From: Bacilli bacterium | GTDB lineage: Bacteria; Bacillota_I; Bacilli_A; RFN20; CAG-826 | Assembly: GCA_017551465.1 (NCBI GenBank) | Contig: JAFZLN010000027.1 | Location: 1-9,006 of the forward strand | Length of the DNA: 9,006 bases | Direction of reading: 5' to 3' | Shown: piece after piece, positions 1 to 5,333 of the stretch | Layout of the letters: each line of letters begins with the position of its first letter | Numbering within the stretch: the first letter of the stretch is position 1 | Notes under the pieces: model-generated | Databases searched by the model: none | What the model saw: the letters and a program-made list of their open reading frames with translations, nothing else | Told to the model about the DNA's origin: nothing | Program-made: the position numbers and the translations under genes

Positions 1-1409
1 CATTCATCATACTTCTTATGTGGAGTATAACGGGATTCGATTTCTTTATATGCCGCGCATCTTTCTTCATGAGTGGCGTTTGGATGTTCATAAACCCAGT
101 GTTGGAATTCATCAATGGTAATACCATATGGTAAGAATTCAATGGAATCCGCGAGGTGGGCATATCTATACTTTTCAGCGTCTTTACCGAAGAAATCATC
201 CATATATGGCCAAGCAAAGAATTCCATGCTCATGGAGTGGATTTCACAAGCCTCTAATGTTGGGTTCATAAGTTCTGGAACTTTGATACCACTACTTAAG
301 TAGGCTTGGAAAGCATGACCACCTTCATGGCATAAGACATTAACGTCACCTTGTGTGCCATTGAAGTTAGAGAAGATAAATGGAGATTTATAATCTGGGA
401 AGTAAGTACAATAACCACCTGGGGCTTTGCCTTTTCTGGCTTCGAGATCCATGAGTTCATATTTGACCATGAAATCAAAGAACTCTTTACTTTCTTTGCC
501 TAAAGATGAATACATCTTTTGGGCTTGGGCCACTAAGTATTTAGCGTCACCCGCTGGTTTTGGATTACCACTCTTAAACATTAAGTTGTAATCATAGTAT
601 TGAGGTTTCTTAATACCAAGATTCTTCATTTGTTGCTTATAGAGTTTGTTACAAACTGGGACAACTTCTCTAGCGATTTGTTCACGATAGACTTTAACCA
701 TATCAGCGTTATAGTCTGTTCTACCTAAGTTATAGTAGCCAAGTTCAATAAATGACTTATAACCAAGTTTCTTGGCCATGGTATCTCTTAATTTAACGAG
801 TTCACCGTATATTTCACCAATACGTTGTTCGTTTTCGCCTAACCATTTATCCATGGCTTTAGCAGCGGCTCTTCTTGTTTCTCTATCGCTATCTTGTAAA
901 TATTTACCAAGTTGAGAGAGATTAAGTGTTTCGCCTCTAAAATCAATTTGCGCACTACCGAAGATCAAATCATATTCACTAGTGAGTTTGTTTTGTTTAG
1001 CAAGTTCAGGCATGATCTTTTCATCAAATGTCTTTAATGAAATATCATATTTCTTGAACAAGAACTTACCAAATTTCTTTTCTAAATCCGCGCGATATGG
1101 AGCGGCAGCTAAAACCTTAAGCAAAGCTTGACCATATTTAGAGAATGTTGGAGAAACTTCATCTATATACTCTTGCGCTTTAGCGTATTCTGGATTAGTT
1201 GTGTCACAAGAATATAAGACATAAATGATAGAAACTTGTGTTTCAATTTCACTATTAAACTTGTTTAACTTTTTAATGATTTTGCTAGCGCTTTCAGCGT
1301 TATCACAAGCTTTTAATTCGTTGATGAATTGTTCCATCTTTTTGATGTACTTTCTCATGTTAGGAATCACGAGTTTGTAATCACTGAACTTAATTGGTTC
1401 TTTTTTCAT
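1..1409 (-). CDS. pepF: M3 family oligoendopeptidase (PepF-like), C-terminus cut off by window edge
   Basis: A cytoplasmic zinc metallopeptidase of the thimet/oligopeptidase F family (peptidase family M3), which trims short peptides. The first 469 residues are visible and read without a stop; family members usually run to about 560-600 residues, so roughly the last 100 are missing. The zinc-binding motif HEGGH is at residues 361-365 (H361, catalytic E362, H365), and the third ligand is probably E389 in EACEIHSMSMEFF. The upstream region has the family pattern DFRGETLNLSQLGKYLQ followed by DRETRRAAAKA. The ATG at 1407-1409 is chosen because AAGAAGGA lies about 7 bases before it. The LemA-like gene lies upstream on the same strand but a hairpin terminator separates them, so this gene probably has its own promoter. 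No broken residue is seen. The family is clear; the pepF symbol is less certain than the family. Confidence 0.93.
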   Translation of the reverse strand, partial: MKKEPIKFSDYKLVIPNMRKYIKKMEQFINELKACDNAESASKIIKKLNKFNSEIETQVSIIYVLYSCDTTNPEYAKAQEYIDEVSPTFSKYGQALLKVLAAAPYRADLEKKFGKFLFKKYDISLKTFDEKIMPELAKQNKLTSEYDLIFGSAQIDFRGETLNLSQLGKYLQDSDRETRRAAAKAMDKWLGENEQRIGEIYGELVKLRDTMAKKLGYKSFIELGYYNLGRTDYNADMVKVYREQIAREVVPVCNKLYKQQMKNLGIKKPQYYDYNLMFKSGNPKPAGDAKYLVAQAQKMYSSLGKESKEFFDFMVKYELMDLEARKGKAPGGYCTYFPDYKSPFIFSNFNGTQGDVNVLCHEGGHAFQAYLSSGIKVPELMNPTLEACEIHSMSMEFFAWPYMDDFFGKDAEKYRYAHLADSIEFLPYGITIDEFQHWVYEHPNATHEERCAAYKEIESRYTPHKKYDE

Positions 1410-1433
1410 ACTTTTTCCTTCTTTCTTTATTTA

Positions 1434-1462
1434 TATATATGAACAGGAATTAGGCTTTTTAA
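1434..1462 (-). promoter_or_regulatory. Possible promoter of the M3 peptidase gene
   Basis: On the minus strand TTAAAA (1457-1462) and TATATA (1434-1439) are 17 bases apart, about 25 bases before the start codon. Each hexamer matches the sigma-A consensus at four of six positions in very AT-rich DNA, so this is a weak call. It rests mainly on the upstream terminator, which implies that a promoter must lie here. Confidence 0.3.
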
Positions 1463-1475
1463 TTAATGATTGTTT

Positions 1476-1501
1476 TAATAAAAAACAACCACTCGGTTGT
1501 T
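1476..1501 (-). terminator. Rho-independent terminator after the LemA-like gene
   Basis: Read on the minus strand, AACAACC and GGTTGTT form a perfect 7-bp stem (1484-1490 with 1495-1501) around a 4-base loop, followed by a run of T. It lies about 50 bases after the LemA-like stop codon and ahead of the peptidase promoter region. The stem is short but well placed. Confidence 0.65.
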
Positions 1502-1549
1502 ATTTTATGAAAATCGTTAAACTTATACAAGGAAAACACCTTTTATTTT

Positions 1550-2080
1550 TTATGAAATAATATCTTTTGTTTTTCTTTTTAATATCTTATAGATAAAACG
1601 TGTTGGGAAGAACGAAATCCAGAAGTTATAGCCTAAGACATCAGCGTTATATAAAACAACGTGTTGACGATAGATCTTTTCAATCTCATCAATATTGGTT
1701 TCTAATTCAAAGAATTCATTATCGTTAGAGACCTTTTCATTATCTCTAGCGACATAGAGGAAATACTCAGAAATAGAGGTTAATAGTTCTCTAGCACTCT
1801 TGGCCTCTTGTCCATCTTGATGTTCCACGGCTTTTAAATCAAAGTTAGATAACTCTTCGAGTTTCTTCTTGTCTAGCTTCACATTGTGTTTATTTAATAA
1901 GAGAACGAGTTTATCAATGTTATCTTTTTTGTTTGTAAGAATGAGGGATAAATCGCTATCGTGGTGAGCAAGGATTGAGGAAAAAGACACCACAAAAATC
2001 ACATCGAGAACAACAAAGACTAGATAGACGCCTGTTAAAACAATCGCGGTATTACGTAGAATGAGTAGAAATAATTCCAT
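1550..2080 (-). CDS. LemA-like membrane protein
   Basis: A 176-residue protein with one N-terminal membrane segment (about residues 4-36), followed by charged helical sequence. The C-terminal half resembles the LemA family: NEFFELETNIDEIEKIYRQH, then YNADVLGYNFWISFFP, matches the family pattern of an N-F--L---I---E--I---R--YN--V--YN---I--FP type helix ending just before a hydrophobic tail. LemA proteins are small membrane-anchored helical-bundle proteins of unclear function. The usual N-terminal RR---LIPNL segment of LemA is not obvious, so this is a divergent member. The ATG at 2078-2080 is the first possible start, since an in-frame TAG sits at 2090-2092. There is no Shine-Dalgarno sequence before it; see the promoter entry. 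It is transcribed away from the HAD gene and ends in its own terminator. Confidence 0.7.
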   Translation of the reverse strand: MELFLLILRNTAIVLTGVYLVFVVLDVIFVVSFSSILAHHDSDLSLILTNKKDNIDKLVLLLNKHNVKLDKKKLEELSNFDLKAVEHQDGQEAKSARELLTSISEYFLYVARDNEKVSNDNEFFELETNIDEIEKIYRQHVVLYNADVLGYNFWISFFPTRFIYKILKRKTKDIIS

Positions 2081-2086
2081 AGGAGA

Positions 2087-2095
2087 ATTCTAGCA
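2087..2095 (-). promoter_or_regulatory. Extended -10 promoter for a probably leaderless LemA-like mRNA
   Basis: The minus strand reads TGCTAGAAT, an extended -10 (TG, one base, then TAGAAT at five of six to consensus). Only six bases, TCTCCT, separate it from the ATG at 2080. A transcription start 6-8 bases after the -10 would fall at or within a base or two of the ATG. No good -35 is seen at the expected distance, which is common for extended -10 promoters. Confidence 0.5.
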
Positions 2096-2122
2096 CATTG
2101 TCTGTAGGTGAGATACATAAAG

Positions 2123-2155
2123 TTGACTAATATTATCATTTTTGAGATAATATTA
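2123..2155 (+). promoter_or_regulatory. HAD-gene promoter with overlapping inverted repeat (possible operator)
   Basis: TTGACT (2123-2128) and GATAAT (2146-2151) are 17 bases apart, a strong sigma-A-like promoter. A perfect 10-bp inverted repeat, TAATATTATC (2128-2137) and GATAATATTA (2146-2155) with an 8-base spacer, covers the spacer and the -10. That position is typical of a repressor operator. It lies back-to-back with the LemA-like promoter. Confidence 0.65.
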
Positions 2156-2163
2156 AAGGAGGT
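2155..2163 (+). promoter_or_regulatory. Shine-Dalgarno that fixes the HAD-gene start
   Basis: AAAGGAGGT is a near-perfect match to the 16S anti-SD and lies 7 bases before the ATG at 2171. The frame stays open upstream to an ATG at 2108, but that start would lie upstream of the promoter and is rejected. Confidence 0.85.
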
Positions 2164-2170
2164 TATAACT

Positions 2171-3001
2171 ATGGGCAAACCAATCGTCGCAATTCTGTAT
2201 GACTTTGATAAAACTTTATCCACTACCGATATGCAGAATTACACCTTTATTCCTAACCTTGGAATGACTCCTGATGAGTTCTGGGGCGAAACTGGAAAAC
2301 TATCACAAAAATACGAAGTTGAAAGAATTCTTTCTTATATGTACTGCATGATTAAATTTGCAAAAGAAAAGGGCATTAAAATGACCAAAGAATATTTGCA
2401 AGAATGCGGTAAGGCTATTAAGTTCTATCCTGGTGTCACTACTTGGTTTAAACGTATTAACGAATATGCTTTAGAAAAAGGCATTATCGTTGAGCACTAC
2501 TTAGTCTCAAGTGGCACAAAGGAAATTGTTGAAGGCTGTTCCATCGTTGATGAATTTAAGCAAATCTATGGTTGTGAATTCTTATACGATGAAAACGGTG
2601 AAGCTTGCTGGCCAAAGATGGCAATTAACTTCACACAAAAAACACAGTTTTTCTTTAGAATCGCTAAAGGTGCGATCAAAGCCACTGATGATGCTGGTGT
2701 TAACGAAAAGACACCTGATCACCGTGTTGAATATAAGAACATCATCTATGTTGGTGATGGAATGACCGATATTCCAAGTATGACTCTTGTGAAGAAAAAC
2801 GGTGGTCATAGTATCGCCATTCATCCGAAGGATGATAAGGAAGTTGTACAACAAATTTATGATGACAATCGTTGCGACTTCATCGTTGAAGCTGATTATA
2901 GTGCGAATGGTGAAATGGATAAGGTTGTCAAAATGTTAATCGATTTGATTTCAGCGCAAGAGAAATTGAAGAGAAAAGAAATTAGCTTAGCAAATAAGTA
3001 A
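2171..3001 (+). CDS. HAD-superfamily phosphatase (phosphoserine phosphatase-like fold)
   Basis: A 276-residue soluble hydrolase, expected to remove phosphate from a small molecule; the substrate cannot be told. The haloacid dehalogenase motifs are all present and in order. Motif I is DFDKTL with the nucleophile D11 and the acid D13. Motif II is S113/S114 in LVSSGTKE. K157 in FTQKTQF is a likely motif III lysine. Motif IV is GDGMTD at 195-200, with Mg-binding D196 and D200. The insert between motifs I and II (about residues 17-105) would be the helical cap, as in HAD subfamily I enzymes of the PF12710 type. The start at 2171 is set by the strong Shine-Dalgarno. It is probably a single-gene unit, since a terminator overlaps its stop codon. 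The inverted repeat in the promoter suggests regulated expression. Confidence 0.9.
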   Translation: MGKPIVAILYDFDKTLSTTDMQNYTFIPNLGMTPDEFWGETGKLSQKYEVERILSYMYCMIKFAKEKGIKMTKEYLQECGKAIKFYPGVTTWFKRINEYALEKGIIVEHYLVSSGTKEIVEGCSIVDEFKQIYGCEFLYDENGEACWPKMAINFTQKTQFFFRIAKGAIKATDDAGVNEKTPDHRVEYKNIIYVGDGMTDIPSMTLVKKNGGHSIAIHPKDDKEVVQQIYDDNRCDFIVEADYSANGEMDKVVKMLIDLISAQEKLKRKEISLANK

Positions 3002-3030
3002 GGTAGAGATAAACTTCTACCTTTTCTTTT
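3000..3030 (+). terminator. Rho-independent terminator of the HAD gene
   Basis: AAGGTAGA (3000-3007) pairs perfectly with TCTACCTT (3016-3023) around an 8-base loop, followed by TTTTCTTTT. The left arm begins inside the TAA stop codon. Confidence 0.85.
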
Positions 3031-3037
3031 ACACTGG

Positions 3038-3057
3038 TGTTATCATTTTAGGTGATA
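3038..3057 (+). promoter_or_regulatory. Extended -10 promoter of the S1-pgi unit, with short inverted repeat
   Basis: TGTTATCAT at 3038-3046 is an extended -10 element, placing the start of transcription near 3053. No convincing -35 is seen. TATCA (3041-3045) and TGATA (3053-3057) form a 5-bp inverted repeat over the -10 and start site. The 10-mer TTATCATTTT (3040-3049) also occurs in the HAD-gene promoter at 2133-2142. Confidence 0.4.
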
Positions 3058-3061
3058 GGTG
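3057..3061 (+). promoter_or_regulatory. Shine-Dalgarno deciding the S1-protein start
   Basis: AGGTG lies 6 bases before the ATG at 3068. A GTG at 3059, three codons upstream in frame, overlaps this site and has no Shine-Dalgarno of its own, so the ATG is preferred. Confidence 0.6.
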
Positions 3062-3067
3062 TTTATT

Positions 3068-3439
3068 ATGAAGTATCAAGTTGGACAATTAGTTATAGGC
3101 AAAGTATATAATGTTAAGCCATATGCTCTTTTCATGTCATTTGAAGATGGAGTGACTGGCTTATTACATATTTCAGAAATTTCTGATTCATTTATTCGTG
3201 ACATTGAAAAGTATGGTTCAGTCGGTGATGAGATCAAAGTTAAGATTTTATCTATTGATAAAGACAACGGCTTTTTAAGGGTTTCTTATAAGCAAGTGCC
3301 ACAAGAAGAAATGTATTCTAGTCACACTAATCAAAGAAGAATGCCCACTACTAGCGAAGATGAATTCCTACCACTAAAAGAAAAATTAGATACATGGATT
3401 AAAGAGGCTTACGAGAACATTGAAAAAGGGGAGAAATAA
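3068..3439 (+). CDS. S1-domain RNA-binding protein (YugI/GSP13/CvfD-like)
   Basis: A 123-residue protein with one S1 (OB-fold) RNA-binding domain at residues about 4-76: VGQLVIGKVYNVKPYALFM, then GVTGLLHISEIS, then VGDEIKVKILSID, the standard order of S1 strands. A polar linker (about 78-97) is followed by a short helical tail FLPLKEKLDTWIKEAYENIEK. Size and layout match the small Firmicutes S1 proteins called general stress protein 13, YugI or CvfD. These are reported to associate with ribosomes or act in post-transcriptional regulation; the exact role here is inference. Its stop is one base from the pgi start and the pgi Shine-Dalgarno lies inside its last codons, so the two are very likely co-transcribed and translationally coupled. 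Confidence 0.88.
   Translation: MKYQVGQLVIGKVYNVKPYALFMSFEDGVTGLLHISEISDSFIRDIEKYGSVGDEIKVKILSIDKDNGFLRVSYKQVPQEEMYSSHTNQRRMPTTSEDEFLPLKEKLDTWIKEAYENIEKGEK
3428..3433 (+). promoter_or_regulatory. Shine-Dalgarno of pgi inside the end of the S1 gene
   Basis: GGGGAG lies 7 bases before the ATG at 3441 and is read as codons of the upstream gene. It rules out an in-frame TTG at 3420, which would lie ahead of it. Confidence 0.75.
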
Positions 3440-3440
3440 G

Positions 3441-4718
3441 ATGCTCGAATTAAGATTAAATAAGCTCATAACCGAAGATGTATTAAAGGGTTATGAACAA
3501 CAAGTTTCTAAAATTAACGAAGTTATTAAAAGCAAAACAGGGGCTGGTAATGATTTCCTTGGTTGGGTTGATTGGCCAGTCAATTACGATAAAGAAGAAT
3601 TAGCAAGAATTATTAAAGACGCAAAGTATGTAAGAGACAACTTTGATGTTTTAGTTGTTTGTGGCATCGGTGGTTCTTATTTAGGCGCTAGAAGCGCTTT
3701 AGAAGCCCTTAACGGTTTAAAGAGTCCAGATAAATTAGAAATCATTTTTATGGGTCAAACATTCTCACCAAACTATGTGGCCCAAGTGATGAATTATCTT
3801 AAAGATAAGAACTTTGCGATTAACGTTATTTCTAAAAGTGGTACCACCACTGAAACAAGTATTTCTTTTAGATTGTTAAAAGAATTATTAGAGAAAAAAG
3901 TTGGTAAAGAAAAAGCGAGAAAAGCGATCTTTGCCACTACTGATAAAGAAAAAGGTGCTTTAAAAACCTTAGCGACACAAGAAGGCTATGTCACATATGT
4001 CTTACCTGGTGATATTGGTGGCAGATATAGCGTTTTCACCGCGGTTGGTACTTTCCCGTTAGCGTGCGCTGGCATTGACGTAGAAGCGTTAATTAAAGGC
4101 GCAAGAGACGCGAGAAGCGAAATCCAAGAAAAACCACTTAAAGATAACTTATGTTATCAATACGCGGCGATGAGAGACTTTATGTATCGTCATAATAAGC
4201 CAGTAGAAATGTATGTCACATATGAACCTCAAATGAGTCAAATTAGTGAATGGCTTAAACAATTATTTGGTGAATCTGAAGGTAAAGAACATAAAGGTCT
4301 TTATCCAAGCAGCGCTACATTCTCTACAGACTTACATAGCTTAGGTCAATATGTCCAAGAAGGAACACCATTATTGTTTGAAACAATTATCAATGTAATA
4401 AACCCAAAAGATGACATTGTCATTCCACACGATAACGAGGACTTAGACGGTCTTAATTATCTAGAAGGTAAGAACTTAGCGTTCGTCAACCAAAAAGCCT
4501 TTGAGGGCACTTTAAAGGCCCATGAAGACGGCGGTGTGCCTTGCAACGTTATCTATCTAGATAAACTTGATGCTTATAACCTTGGTTATTTATTCTACTT
4601 CTTCATGAGAGCGTGCGCGATGAGTGCTTATATGCTTGAGATCAACCCATTTAATCAACCTGGCGTTGAAGTTTATAAGAAGAATATGTTCCACCTTTTA
4701 GGTAAAAAAGGTTACTAG
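3441..4718 (+). CDS. pgi: Glucose-6-phosphate isomerase
   Basis: Interconverts glucose 6-phosphate and fructose 6-phosphate, the second step of glycolysis, in the cytoplasm. The 425 residues are a usual length for the short bacterial form. The sugar-phosphate loop is SKSGTTTET at 131-139. The PGI signature DIGGRYSVFTAVG at 191-203 holds R195. GESEGK at 277-282 holds E278, which aligns with the catalytic glutamate of animal PGI (MESNGK). STDLHSLGQ at 295-303 gives H299 for ring opening, and PGVEVYKKN at 407-415 gives K413, the conserved C-terminal lysine. All expected active-site residues are therefore present. The start is set by the Shine-Dalgarno 7 bases upstream. It is the second gene of an S1-pgi unit closed by a terminator; I recall that B. 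subtilis also has yugI near pgi (yugL) in the yug region. Confidence 0.97.
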   Translation: MLELRLNKLITEDVLKGYEQQVSKINEVIKSKTGAGNDFLGWVDWPVNYDKEELARIIKDAKYVRDNFDVLVVCGIGGSYLGARSALEALNGLKSPDKLEIIFMGQTFSPNYVAQVMNYLKDKNFAINVISKSGTTTETSISFRLLKELLEKKVGKEKARKAIFATTDKEKGALKTLATQEGYVTYVLPGDIGGRYSVFTAVGTFPLACAGIDVEALIKGARDARSEIQEKPLKDNLCYQYAAMRDFMYRHNKPVEMYVTYEPQMSQISEWLKQLFGESEGKEHKGLYPSSATFSTDLHSLGQYVQEGTPLLFETIINVINPKDDIVIPHDNEDLDGLNYLEGKNLAFVNQKAFEGTLKAHEDGGVPCNVIYLDKLDAYNLGYLFYFFMRACAMSAYMLEINPFNQPGVEVYKKNMFHLLGKKGY

Positions 4719-4734
4719 AAACTATTGATAGTTT
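4719..4734 (+). other. Small perfect hairpin after pgi
   Basis: AAACTA and TAGTTT form a 6-bp stem with a TTGA loop directly after the pgi stop codon. It lacks a T-run, so it is not itself a terminator. It could protect the 3' end of the mRNA together with the terminator that follows. Confidence 0.35.
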
Positions 4735-4745
4735 AATGTTCAGAA

Positions 4746-4772
4746 AGTCGCTTATAAAATAGGCGATTTTTT
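4746..4772 (+). terminator. Rho-independent terminator of the S1-pgi unit
   Basis: AGTCGCTTAT (4746-4755) pairs with ATAGGCGATT (4759-4768) over 10 bp, including two G-U pairs, with an AAA loop and a T-run to 4772. It separates pgi from the tRNA promoter. Confidence 0.85.
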
Positions 4773-4774
4773 GA

Positions 4775-4804
4775 TTGACTATATTTATATATAAGTGATA
4801 TATT
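4775..4804 (+). promoter_or_regulatory. Promoter of the tRNA operon
   Basis: TTGACT (4775-4780) and TATATT (4799-4804) are 18 bases apart, with TG one base before the -10 (extended form TGATATATT). It begins right after the pgi terminator and places the transcript start near 4811, about 14 bases ahead of the first tRNA. Confidence 0.65.
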
Positions 4805-4824
4805 ATTTAGGCGCATTGTTAATC

Positions 4825-4900
4825 GGATGCTTAGCTCAGCTGGGAGAGCATCACCCTTACAAGGTGGGGGTCGGCGGTTCGAGCCCGTCAGCATCCACCA
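4825..4900 (+). tRNA. tRNA-Val (anticodon TAC)
   Basis: Seventy-six bases with CCA encoded. The acceptor stem GGATGCT pairs with AGCATCC. The D-stem is GCTC/GAGC. The anticodon loop CTTACAA has TAC at 4858-4860, reading GTA and related valine codons. The T-loop is TTCGAGC. First gene of the five-tRNA operon. Confidence 0.96.
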
Positions 4901-4916
4901 GTAAATATGCGCAAAA

Positions 4917-4933
4917 CCCATCACTAAGATGGG
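4917..4933 (+). other. Leader hairpin overlapping the 5' end of tRNA-Tyr
   Basis: CCCATC (4917-4922) and GATGGG (4928-4933) form a perfect 6-bp stem with a 5-base loop. The last three bases of the right arm are G1-G2-G3 of tRNA-Tyr, so this hairpin and the acceptor stem cannot form together. Confidence 0.45.
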
Positions 4934-5016
4934 AGGGTAGCGAAGAGGCTAAACGCGGCAGACTGTAAATCTGCTACCTACTGGTTTCGGCAGTTCGAAT
5001 CTGCCCCCTCCCACCA
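4931..5016 (+). tRNA. tRNA-Tyr (anticodon GTA)
   Basis: Eighty-six bases with CCA encoded and the long variable arm expected of bacterial tRNA-Tyr. The acceptor GGGAGGG pairs perfectly with CCCTCCC. The anticodon stem GCAGA/TCTGC holds the loop CTGTAAA with GTA at 4965-4967. The T-arm is GGCAG-TTCGAAT-CTGCC. It lies 30 bases after tRNA-Val, the longest spacer in the operon. Confidence 0.96.
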
Positions 5017-5026
5017 TCAAGGTTGT

Positions 5027-5101
5027 TGGGGTGTAGCCAAGCGGTAAGGCAACAGACTTTGACTCTGTAATTAGTTGGTTCAAGTCCAGCTGCCCCTGCC
5101 A
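5027..5101 (+). tRNA. tRNA-Gln (anticodon TTG) with a U1-U72 mismatch
   Basis: Seventy-five bases with CCA encoded. The anticodon stem ACAGA/TCTGT holds the loop CTTTGAC with TTG at 5059-5061. The acceptor strands TGGGGTG and TGCCCCT pair except for the first position, which is T opposite T (5027 and 5097) where tRNA-Gln normally has U1-A72. The discriminator is G, as usual. The rest is intact, so I call it functional but unusual. Confidence 0.93.
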
Positions 5102-5107
5102 AGCCTT

Positions 5108-5183
5108 CACTCTCTAGCTCAGCCGGTAGAGCACTTGACTTTTAATCAAGGGGTCTGGAGTTCGATTCTCCAGAGAGTGACCA
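5108..5183 (+). tRNA. tRNA-Lys (anticodon TTT)
   Basis: Seventy-six bases with CCA encoded. The acceptor CACTCTC pairs perfectly with GAGAGTG, giving a C1-G72 first pair. The anticodon loop CTTTTAA has TTT at 5141-5143. The T-arm is TGGAG-TTCGATT-CTCCA. It lies 6 bases after tRNA-Gln. Confidence 0.96.
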
Positions 5184-5189
5184 AACAGT

Positions 5190-5276
5190 GCCCAGGTGGC
5201 GGAATAGGTAGACGCACAGGACTTAAAATCCTGCGGTAGCGATACCGTACCGGTTCGATTCCGGTCCCGGGCACCA
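5190..5276 (+). tRNA. tRNA-Leu (anticodon TAA) with an A5-C68 mismatch
   Basis: Eighty-seven bases with CCA encoded and the long variable arm of tRNA-Leu. The anticodon stem CAGGA/TCCTG holds the loop CTTAAAA with TAA at 5224-5226. The acceptor strands GCCCAGG and CCCGGGC pair except at position 5, where A faces C68. Last gene of the operon, followed by a strong terminator. Confidence 0.95.
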
Positions 5277-5287
5277 ACTTAAAAAAT

Positions 5288-5316
5288 AAAAACCGACATT
5301 CAATTGTCGGTTTTTT
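5288..5316. terminator. Bidirectional terminator between the tRNA operon and the lipoprotein gene
   Basis: AAAAACCGACA (5288-5298) pairs perfectly with TGTCGGTTTTT (5305-5315) around a 6-base loop. The T-run ends plus-strand tRNA transcription. The A-run on the left becomes a T-run on the minus strand and ends the lipoprotein transcript, whose stop codon is about 18 bases away. Confidence 0.9.
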
Positions 5317-5333
5317 CTTTATTTATTCTTTAA

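Noticed and set aside
2108..2170. Upstream ATG extending the HAD gene by 21 codons
   Set aside because: It would place the start upstream of the -35/-10 promoter; the strong Shine-Dalgarno before 2171 and the match of the HAD motif near the N-terminus support the later start.
3420..3440. TTG start extending pgi by 7 codons into the S1 gene
   Set aside because: The Shine-Dalgarno GGGGAG lies after this TTG and at the right distance from the ATG at 3441.
4733..4924. Minus-strand open frame across the tRNA-Val gene
   Set aside because: It runs through a tRNA gene, a terminator and a promoter, and is a familiar false call over tRNA genes.
4825..5276. tRNA genes as an integration site for a mobile element
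   Set aside because: No integrase, no repeated tRNA 3' end and no cargo genes are seen next to the cluster; it is followed directly by a terminator and a chromosomal-looking gene.
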